Positions 6,091 through 11,352 of a stretch of 11,352 nt of DNA are shown in pieces. Where the stretch lies: contig DGTW01000185.1 in assembly GCA_002393835.1 (NCBI GenBank), positions 1 to 11,352 on the forward strand. Reading direction: 5' to 3'. The notes under the pieces are model-generated. The model searched no databases. It was not told the origin of the DNA and saw only the letters and a program-made list of their open reading frames with translations. Position 1 is the first letter of the stretch, and every line of letters begins with the position of its first letter. The position numbers were made by a program, and so were the translations under genes. Source of the stretch: Treponema sp. UBA4326 (GTDB taxonomy: Bacteria; Spirochaetota; Spirochaetia; Treponematales; Treponemataceae).

Positions 6091-6399
6091 ATGGCTGAAA
6101 AAGAAGTTAACACAATCGCGCATCTTCTGGAGGTGGAGCAAAAGGCCACTGAACTGACTTCTCAGGCTCAAATTGACGCAGACAAAAAAATTGCGGCCGC
6201 AAAGTCTCAGGCTGATTCTGAATTCAAGCTTCAATACGAAAAAATCGTCTCAGAATGCGAAAAATCATACGGCGAAAAATGTTCTGCCCTTGACTCTAAA
6301 AGGGATTCCGAGCTTTCTTCCTATAAAAATACAATTTCTGCCTCTTCAATAGATAAGGCGGCTTTCAATTCTTTCCTTGATTCTCTTCTTTTTGCGTAA
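6091..6399 (+). CDS. V-type ATPase G/H-like peripheral stalk subunit
   Basis: This small 102-aa protein is rich in Ala, Lys, Glu and Gln and is mostly predicted as helix. The heptad-like region from about residue 8 to 80 (LLEVEQKATELTSQAQIDAD and following) suits a coiled coil. It stands first among the ATPase genes, where the G/H (AhaH-like) subunit is found in related bacterial operons. There it pairs with subunit E to form the peripheral stalk that holds the head still. ATG 6091 has AGAGG (6080-6084) at 6-nt spacing. Such coiled coils diverge strongly, so the call relies on size, composition and position more than on motifs. Subunit C follows after 12 nt. Confidence 0.7.
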   Translation: MAEKEVNTIAHLLEVEQKATELTSQAQIDADKKIAAAKSQADSEFKLQYEKIVSECEKSYGEKCSALDSKRDSELSSYKNTISASSIDKAAFNSFLDSLLFA

Positions 6400-6411
6400 G
6401 CGGGGGCGGAG

Positions 6412-7299
6412 ATGGGAAGTCTTGACAGGTCGGCTGCTTCAAGCTTCGTTTATGCGAAGGCGAGCGGTCTTTTGGCTAAATCATTTGTAGGCGAAAATTC
6501 CTCAAAACTTTTTTCAGTTCAGTCTCTAAGGGAACTTTATCTTCTTCTTTTTTCTGAGGAAGTTCCGGGGGTGCCTGAAGTTCTTCTTTCCAAGGAAATC
6601 GAGACAAAGGCAGGGCAGAAATTCATAAGTCAGTACAAGGAGCTTCTTTCTGAATACGAAAAGCCTGCTCCCATTCTGAGCGAGATTCTTTCTTTTTACG
6701 AATACGAGAATTCCGGCCTGTCGGACAGAAATACTGACCGTGAGCGGATTATGGCTCTCTGGTCATCGCTTGCTTCATTAAAAGGCAGCGACAAGGAGAA
6801 TCTTGAGCAGCTTTATCGCATGGAAATTTCCTTCAAGAATATCCTCTGGGTTCTTCGTCTTAAAGTTTACTATCATTTTTCTTCTGAAGAGATTCTGGAG
6901 CATCTGGTTTATTCTGATGAGAGGGCGCAAAAATCTGGCGTTGGTCGTAAGAAAGATGTTCTTGCACGGGAGGCGGTTGCCATCGTCAATAAGGATGTTT
7001 CTTCTTATGATGACTGGAAGGACTGGAAATATTCCCGTTTTTTGAATCCTCACGAAGAAGGCCTCGTCTGGGAACTTGATCCCACTTGGATAGAGCGAAG
7101 CTTAAAGACATATCTCGCAAAGGCTTACAGGCGTTTTTTCCACAAGGATCCAATGAGTGTGACAAGTTTGGTTTCATGGTTTAGAATAAAACAATACGAG
7201 CTTGACTGCATCCGTTCCGTTACGGAGGGGCTGAGGCTTGGGCTTGATAGTGAAAAAGTCATGGAAGTGGCAGGTGTTTCGCCATTGCAGAATGGCTAA
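6412..7299 (+). CDS. atpC: V-type ATP synthase subunit C (V0 d/AC39 family)
   Basis: Subunit C is the funnel-shaped protein that sits on the rotor ring and connects it to the central stalk. The 295-aa length is slightly below the usual 320-350. The N-terminal FVYAKASGLLAKSF and the C-terminal VSWFRIKQYELDCIRSVTEG, followed by GLDSEKVMEVAG, are characteristic of AC39 proteins; the repeated three-lobed helical build is consistent. ATG 6412 has GGGGG (6402-6406) at 5-nt spacing. The gene ends 12 nt before atpI, whose ribosome binding site follows this stop immediately, which suggests translational coupling. Confidence 0.88.
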   Translation: MGSLDRSAASSFVYAKASGLLAKSFVGENSSKLFSVQSLRELYLLLFSEEVPGVPEVLLSKEIETKAGQKFISQYKELLSEYEKPAPILSEILSFYEYENSGLSDRNTDRERIMALWSSLASLKGSDKENLEQLYRMEISFKNILWVLRLKVYYHFSSEEILEHLVYSDERAQKSGVGRKKDVLAREAVAIVNKDVSSYDDWKDWKYSRFLNPHEEGLVWELDPTWIERSLKTYLAKAYRRFFHKDPMSVTSLVSWFRIKQYELDCIRSVTEGLRLGLDSEKVMEVAGVSPLQNG

Positions 7300-7311
7300 A
7301 GGAGGCATGGT

Positions 7312-9306
7312 ATGGCTAGAACAACACCAATGAATCTTGTAGAGCTGATGGTCATGAAAGATGACATCCGCCCTGTACTTGAATTTTTAGGCAAGAAAGG
7401 CAATTTTCAGTTCCAGAATCATAAAAGTGACTCCTCAAAGGTCTCTGACGCTTCAAGGTCGGGGGATGCAAAAAATCCTGAACGGGAACTTTTCCTGAAA
7501 TTGCAGGATGCCCGCTCTTTCCTCAACATTGCGGACATTGATTCAGAGCTTATAGCTTCTTCGTCTGGGGCCGATGAAAAGTCCGTGGCCATGGCCGAAA
7601 AATTTCTTTCAGATGTCGATGCCCTCAAAAAAAGACAGATTACTGCCAGCGATGAGCTTAAGAGGGTAAGAGAGTCTAAGGAAGAGGCTGAGTCTTTCAG
7701 AAATCTCAAGGTACCTTTCTCGGAACTTGACCATCTTTCATTTCTCTCAATCAAAATAGGTAAGATTGACCCGGCTCTTTTTGATGAGCTGAGCATTTCT
7801 GTAGGCAGCCGTGCCATTGTCCTTGCCCTTGGCGATGACAAATCGAAAATCATGGCGGCCAGCTCAAAAAAAGCCCGCTTCTCACTGGATACTGAGCTTA
7901 AAAAATTCGGTTTTGTTCCTTTTGAGATTCCCAGCGACTTTAAGGGAGTTCCTGACGATGTGCTTTCTGGCTTTGACTCAAAACTCCTTGACTGTCAGAA
8001 AGAAATTGACTATATCGAAGAAGAAAAGCGTAACATGGCTCAGGCCCACGAGGATTTGCTTCGCTCGCTTTTGGCTTCATTTGCAATTACTGCCCAAATT
8101 GTTGACGTTCAGAACAACCTGGAGTCAACGAGCCTTGTCTACAGGCTTACGGGCTGGATTCCAGGCAGTGACAGCCATTCAATGATGAAGGAACTGGACA
8201 AGCTGACTGAGGGACGGATTGCAATCCGGGTTTACAATCCATTTGAGGTTCCTTCCGTCATAAACGGCAGCGAGCAGGTTCCTGTCCGACTCAAGCACGG
8301 AAAACTTGTCGGTGCCTTTGAGCGCATGATTTTCAGCTACGGCTCTCCTGTCTACGGCTCGATTGACCCGACTCCTTTTGTGGCTGTTTTCTTCACGCTT
8401 TTATTCGGAATCATGTTCGGTGATGCAGGCCAGGGTTTTGTCTTCCTCTTGATGGGAATCCTAATGTCCCTTAAAGTGATTAAGGTTGGCGGCTGGAATA
8501 AATTTGCTCCGATTTTTATGGCAATCGGAACTTCCAGCATGATTATGGGCGTTCTCACCGGTGAATTCTTCGGCAACGAGGAAGTCTTAAAGCCTCTTTC
8601 CATGGCAATTACGGGTCTTTTCGGAGAGGCTCATGCGCCAATCCTGCATCTTATGCCGGACGGAAGCGATCACTCAATTAAAACCATGTTCATGTTCTTT
8701 GGCGTTACTGTTGGCGTTGGATTCATCATCAATTCGGTGGGACTTGTGCTCAACATTACGAACAACCTGCTCATGCACAGGGTTCCCAAGGCTCTTTTTG
8801 GAAAAAACGGGCTTTCTGGAGCTGCCTTCTTCTGGTATGTGGTGGTAATGGTTCTGCGGATTGCCTTTGCAGGTCATGTTTTCTCCCTTGCAGACGGAAT
8901 CGTCATCGGCATTACTCTTTTCCTTACCATGTTCAGCGAGCCGATTAACCGCATTCTGGAAGGTGAAAGACCTGTATTTGAGAACGGACTTTTTGCGGCT
9001 GTAATCGAAGCCGTGGTGGAGCTTTTGGAAACCCTTATCAGCTACATGTCGAACTCAATCAGCTTTATTCGTGTCGGTGCCTTTGGCTTGGCTCATGCGG
9101 TCTTAGGCTTTATTATCGCCACCCTTTCCCAGATGGCAGGACCTGCTTATCTGGCGGTTATGATTGTCGGAAACGGAATCGTGGTGGTGCTTGAGGGAAT
9201 GATTGTCGCAATTCAGGTTATCCGATTGCAGTACTATGAGTTCTTCTCTAAATTCTTCAATGAAACGGGTCGGGAATTCAAGCCTTTCTCGTTTGATTAT
9301 AAATAA
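7312..9306 (+). CDS. atpI: V-type ATP synthase subunit I (a subunit)
   Basis: This 664-aa stator subunit forms the two half-channels for ions beside the rotor ring. The first 340 residues are a soluble, partly coiled-coil domain (long Glu/Lys/Ser helices near 85-135 and 220-255). The membrane domain follows, beginning with DPTPFVAVFFTLLFGIMFGD (about 353-372) and containing several hydrophobic segments. The key Arg is R587 in SFIRVGAFGLAHAVLGF, and a second conserved Arg is R638 in VIRLQYYEFFSKFF; both correspond to the arginines that face the rotor in other a subunits. The C-terminus (REFKPFSFDYK) is typical. ATG 7312 has GGAGG (7301-7305) at 6-nt spacing; an ATG at 7307 is too close to that site. 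A 42-nt gap with a hairpin separates it from atpK. Confidence 0.93.
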   Translation: MARTTPMNLVELMVMKDDIRPVLEFLGKKGNFQFQNHKSDSSKVSDASRSGDAKNPERELFLKLQDARSFLNIADIDSELIASSSGADEKSVAMAEKFLSDVDALKKRQITASDELKRVRESKEEAESFRNLKVPFSELDHLSFLSIKIGKIDPALFDELSISVGSRAIVLALGDDKSKIMAASSKKARFSLDTELKKFGFVPFEIPSDFKGVPDDVLSGFDSKLLDCQKEIDYIEEEKRNMAQAHEDLLRSLLASFAITAQIVDVQNNLESTSLVYRLTGWIPGSDSHSMMKELDKLTEGRIAIRVYNPFEVPSVINGSEQVPVRLKHGKLVGAFERMIFSYGSPVYGSIDPTPFVAVFFTLLFGIMFGDAGQGFVFLLMGILMSLKVIKVGGWNKFAPIFMAIGTSSMIMGVLTGEFFGNEEVLKPLSMAITGLFGEAHAPILHLMPDGSDHSIKTMFMFFGVTVGVGFIINSVGLVLNITNNLLMHRVPKALFGKNGLSGAAFFWYVVVMVLRIAFAGHVFSLADGIVIGITLFLTMFSEPINRILEGERPVFENGLFAAVIEAVVELLETLISYMSNSISFIRVGAFGLAHAVLGFIIATLSQMAGPAYLAVMIVGNGIVVVLEGMIVAIQVIRLQYYEFFSKFFNETGREFKPFSFDYK

Positions 9307-9311
9307 AATAC

Positions 9312-9331
9312 TGTCATTTCGACAAATGACA
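9312..9331 (+). repeat. Intercistronic hairpin between atpI and atpK
   Basis: TGTCATTT (9312-9319) pairs perfectly with AAATGACA (9324-9331) around a CGAC loop. There is no T run after it, so it is not an intrinsic terminator. It lies just before the atpK ribosome binding site (GAGG, 9338-9341). It could stabilise or process the mRNA so that the rotor subunit, needed in many copies, is made at a higher level. That role is inferred. Confidence 0.5.
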
Positions 9332-9348
9332 TATAGTGAGGTTTTGTT

Positions 9349-9708
9349 ATGAACAAGAAAATTTTGATGATTGCGGCTCTTCTTACAGGATTCGCTCTTT
9401 TCTCTGCTGTCGCTCAGGACTCTTCAGCTCAGCCGGTCAGCCAGACAAGCCAGGTTGCTCAGAATGAAGCACAGGCTGCTCCTGCAGAAAAGTCTGATTC
9501 ATCAGCAATCAAGTACATTGCCGCAGGTATTGCAGTTGGCCTTGCTTGTATCGCAGGTGGTATGGCTGTAGGCAAAATCGGTGCCGCCGCAATGGGCGCA
9601 ATGAGTGAGAATGCGGAGCTTTCTGGTAAGGCACTTCCTTTCGTAGGTCTTGCAGAAGGTATCTGTCTCTGGGGCTTCCTTGTAGCATTGCTTATCATCA
9701 TCTTGTAG
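9349..9708 (+). CDS. atpK: V-type ATP synthase subunit K (rotor ring proteolipid)
   Basis: This is the proteolipid that forms the membrane rotor ring. Its 119 residues divide into three parts: an N-terminal signal-like segment (MNKKIL, hydrophobic 5-22, then AVAQ), a 30-residue Gln/Ala/Ser linker, and one helical hairpin. The hairpin helices are about 54-80 (GIAVGLACIAGGMAVG) and 95-119, with the ion-binding Glu E103 in GLAEG. There is thus one carboxylate per two-helix hairpin, unlike the four-helix 16-kDa K subunits. The first helix shows no Gln typical of many Na+-binding rings, which weakly favours protons. ATG 9349 has GAGG at 7-nt spacing. The N-terminal part may be cleaved or may insert as a third helix; the sequence does not decide. 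Confidence 0.88.
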   Translation: MNKKILMIAALLTGFALFSAVAQDSSAQPVSQTSQVAQNEAQAAPAEKSDSSAIKYIAAGIAVGLACIAGGMAVGKIGAAAMGAMSENAELSGKALPFVGLAEGICLWGFLVALLIIIL

Positions 9709-9745
9709 GAGCTTGCGCTTTTTAGTTCGCAACGACAATAAGATT

Positions 9746-10078
9746 ATGGAATATTTTGTCATCGCAGAAAGGGAAATTATTCTCGGCTTTAAGCTGGTTG
9801 GGGTAGATGGTTCTGTTGCCCTCAACCGCGCTGAGGCCTTGGACGCTTTTCGCCGCGTTACCGGCATGGGTGGGGCGGAAAGCGTTCCTGTGGATGAGCG
9901 ACCTAAAATTTTGATTCTGACTGAAGATGTCTCTGCCATGATTGAAGATGAAGTTTTGGCATGGCAAAAGGGCAGTCAGTATCCCTTGATTGTTGAGATT
10001 CCCGGTATTCATGGTCATCTTGAAGGAAAAAAATCCCTTACGGATGCTATTCGTGAAGCCGTGGGAATCAGTGTATAG
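9746..10078 (+). CDS. atpF: V-type ATP synthase subunit F
   Basis: Subunit F is a small Rossmann-like protein of the central rotor stalk that contacts subunit D and regulates the head. It is 110 aa from ATG 9746. Typical elements are MEYFVIAEREIILGFKLVGV at the start, KILILTEDVSAMI in the middle, and PLIVEIPG followed by the LTDAIREAVGI end. I chose 9746 because the family begins at this point (MEYFVI). The only alternative is TTG 9713, which adds MRFLVRNDNKI but sits just 1 nt after AGGAG (9707-9711), too close for normal use. A 5-bp stem (TTGCG 9713-9717 with CGCAA 9728-9732) could bring AGGAG nearer to 9746. The gene begins almost at the atpK stop, so coupling is likely. A 133-nt gap with palindromes follows. 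Confidence 0.85.
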   Translation: MEYFVIAEREIILGFKLVGVDGSVALNRAEALDAFRRVTGMGGAESVPVDERPKILILTEDVSAMIEDEVLAWQKGSQYPLIVEIPGIHGHLEGKKSLTDAIREAVGISV

Positions 10079-10082
10079 TTTT

Positions 10083-10122
10083 GAACTTCGGAAAATCATC
10101 GAATACGAATTTTTCGAAGTTC
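10083..10122. repeat. 14-bp hairpin after atpF
   Basis: GAACTTCGGAAAAT (10083-10096) pairs with ATTTTTCGAAGTTC (10109-10122), with one G-T wobble; TCG and CGA inside the loop can extend it. No T run follows, so it is not a standard terminator. It may lower read-through or protect the upstream mRNA 3' end. It abuts the second palindrome at 10127-10198. Confidence 0.5.
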
Positions 10123-10126
10123 CATG

Positions 10127-10198
10127 AACACTAATTACACTAATTTTCACAAATTGTTTATGAATTTCTAATTCGTGATAATTCGTTTGATTAGTGTT
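10127..10198. repeat. 72-bp nested palindromic repeat between atpF and atpE
   Basis: Three nested inverted segments share one axis: AACACTAAT (10127-10135) with ATTAGTGTT (10190-10198), AATTTTCAC with GTGATAATT (one mismatch), and AAATT with AATTT at the centre. On each side CACTAATT- or ATTCGTG-type words recur about every 10 bp. This form resembles short intergenic palindromes (ATTAGTG/ATTCGTG words) that I recall from many bacterial genomes. It looks like an inserted repeat rather than a normal operon spacer. It also contains a candidate promoter. Confidence 0.55.
10154..10182 (+). promoter_or_regulatory. Candidate promoter for atpE within the palindromic repeat
   Basis: TTGTTT (10154-10159) and GATAAT (10177-10182) are 17 bp apart, predicting a start near 10189 and a leader of about 23 nt to the atpE ATG. 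AT-rich repeats produce such matches by chance, so confidence is modest. Confidence 0.3.
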
Positions 10199-10211
10199 TG
10201 GAGTTTTTCTT

Positions 10212-10847
10212 ATGGAAGAGTTACGCTCTACTGAAATACTTGATAAAGAAATTGCCTCTGATGCCCGAAAAAAAGCCGAAAAAATTCTGGCCAAGGCTGA
10301 GGAAGAGGCTCAGGAGATTCTTGCCTCTGTTTCCCGCCGTGTGGAAGAGGCCAGGCTTCAGAAAAACGCCTATTATGGCGAAAAATTGTCTCAGTACGAA
10401 AAATCCATTGCCCAGGCTTTGCCTCTCGAAAAGGGACGCTTTCTTGTCTCTTTCTACAGTGAGACGGTCTCTAAGGCTTTTAATGAATATCTGGAAAATC
10501 TCGGGGTAGAAAAACGCCTTTCCCTTATCGAAAAAAGACTCAGTAATTTGCCTCAAAGCTGTTTTGAGAAAAAAATAAATGCTTCCGTCTTTGGTTTTAA
10601 CCTTACTTCAGCAAAAAAAATACTCGAAAAGAGCTTGAAAAATCTTGGAAAGGTCGAGGAGACTTCCTTTGAGAAATCCGGTGAGGAAGCGGCATTAGGA
10701 AACGCTTTCCATGAGGGAATAATTCTTTCAAGTGAGGACGGCTTTTTGAAGGTAAGGCTTACTGTGGATCAGATTGTCCGTGAAATCAGGGACAAGTACA
10801 GCATGGAGCTTGCAGAAAAATTGTTTGGCGGGAGGTTGCCTGAATGA
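10212..10847 (+). CDS. atpE: V-type ATP synthase subunit E (peripheral stalk)
   Basis: Subunit E, with the G/H-like protein, makes the peripheral stalk joining the catalytic head to subunit I. The 211-aa protein has a long charged helix at the N-terminus (DARKKAEKILAKAEEEAQEI and on to about residue 80) and a globular C-terminal half ending VRLTVDQIVREIRDKYSMEL. Both halves and the length fit the family. ATG 10212 is preceded by GGAG (10200-10203) at 8-nt spacing; the in-frame GTG at 10194 has no such site and overlaps the palindromic repeat. The gene overlaps atpA by 4 nt (ATGA), a sign of coupled translation. Confidence 0.88.
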   Translation: MEELRSTEILDKEIASDARKKAEKILAKAEEEAQEILASVSRRVEEARLQKNAYYGEKLSQYEKSIAQALPLEKGRFLVSFYSETVSKAFNEYLENLGVEKRLSLIEKRLSNLPQSCFEKKINASVFGFNLTSAKKILEKSLKNLGKVEETSFEKSGEEAALGNAFHEGIILSSEDGFLKVRLTVDQIVREIRDKYSMELAEKLFGGRLPE

Positions 10848-11352
10848 GCGTTATAAAAGGAAAAATCACACGAATCTCCGGCCCGATTGTTTATGCTGAG
10901 GGGCTTGAAGGTTGCGGTCTTTATGATGTTGTTGATGTCGGAAACAAGAAAATCATTGGTGAGATTATCCGGCAGAATGAAGGAAAGGCCACTATTCAGG
11001 TTTATGAAGACGACACAGGTATGAAGGTCGGCGAGGAAGTCGTTTGTAACGGCCGGCCTCTTTCTTTGCGGCTGGGGCCTGGCCTGGTCGGAACGATTTA
11101 TGACGGAATTCAGCGGCCTCTTAAGAATATGTTTGAAAAATCAGGGGCTTTCCTTGTTCCAGGTGAGAGAACCGAGCCTATTGATATTGAAAAAAAATGG
11201 AAGATGACCGTAGCCGGGGGCGTTGCCGAAGGAATGGTAATTTCGGCCGGAATGGTCCTGGGTTATGTTCAGGAGACTGAATCAATCTGCCATAAAATTA
11301 TGGTTCCGCCGACTGTCAAAGGCAAAACTCTCAAATCTTTCAAGGGTGAGGG
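10844..11352 (+). CDS. atpA: V-type ATP synthase catalytic subunit A, 3' end outside window
   Basis: Subunit A is the catalytic, nucleotide-binding subunit of the head. ATG 10844 overlaps the atpE stop and has GGAGGT (10831-10836) at 7-nt spacing. The 169 visible residues begin MSVIKGKITRISGPIVYAEG, the N-terminal beta-barrel. They continue with LRLGPGLVGTIYDGIQRPL, a signature of A subunits, and the start of the non-homologous bulge region (about 110-169). The window ends before the P-loop, so the nucleotide-binding residues cannot be checked. Subunits B and D usually follow in such operons and should lie to the right. Confidence 0.93.
   Translation, partial: MSVIKGKITRISGPIVYAEGLEGCGLYDVVDVGNKKIIGEIIRQNEGKATIQVYEDDTGMKVGEEVVCNGRPLSLRLGPGLVGTIYDGIQRPLKNMFEKSGAFLVPGERTEPIDIEKKWKMTVAGGVAEGMVISAGMVLGYVQETESICHKIMVPPTVKGKTLKSFKGE

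Noticed and set aside
7419..7853. A 144-codon minus-strand open frame opposite the start of atpI.
   Set aside because: It is rich in Ser/Leu/Arg, as expected from the complement of helical Glu/Lys/Ser codons, and atpI is unambiguous here.

Overview
The window looks like a chromosome segment of a Treponema-type spirochaete. Three things point there: a V-type (A/V-like) ATPase operon in place of an F-type one, a large surface-type beta-helix protein carrying a Listeria-Bacteroides repeat domain, and an Rpn/PD-(D/E)XK gene of the kind first defined in Treponema denticola. This is inferred from gene content; no rRNA or other marker gene is present.

Layout. (1) 1-3116, plus strand: the 3' part of a large repetitive beta-helix protein gene whose 5' end lies outside the window, closed by a strong terminator. 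(2) 3117-3570: no intact gene. It holds a short leftover reading frame, a minus-strand terminator, a degenerate Rpn gene remnant, and a 112-bp palindromic element that interrupts the remnant between two copies of CCT. (3) 3571-4834, minus strand: an intact Rpn-family nuclease gene (3863-4834), followed directly by a second, shorter copy of its 3' end (3571-3801). The copy has its own ribosome binding site and a different C-terminal tail. (4) 4835-5136: a divergent intergenic region with two orphan minus-strand terminators and a good sigma70-type promoter facing right. (5) 5137-11352, plus strand: secG, a ptsN-like PTS IIA gene, then V-ATPase genes in the order G/H-like, C, I, K, F, E, A. The A gene runs off the right edge; B and D are expected beyond it.

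How the genes fit together. The ATPase genes encode the peripheral stalks (G/H-like and E), the central stalk connection (C and F), the membrane stator and ion path (I), the rotor ring (K), and the catalytic head (A). Spacing is tight, with 4- to 12-nt junctions or an ATGA overlap, except at I/K and F/E. Those two gaps carry inverted repeats, and the F/E gap also has a possible promoter. SecG and the IIA protein share the transcription direction and probably the main promoter at 5064-5092.

The most unusual part is the Rpn locus. The full gene contains a GAGGAG ribosome binding site followed by an in-frame ATG near its 3' end. This matches the arrangement reported for Rpn toxins whose C-terminal domain is made separately as an antitoxin. 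The downstream modules repeat this region, keep the same internal start, vary in the number of 4-residue repeats, and change the last helix. This looks like a tandem set of alternative antitoxin-type tails.
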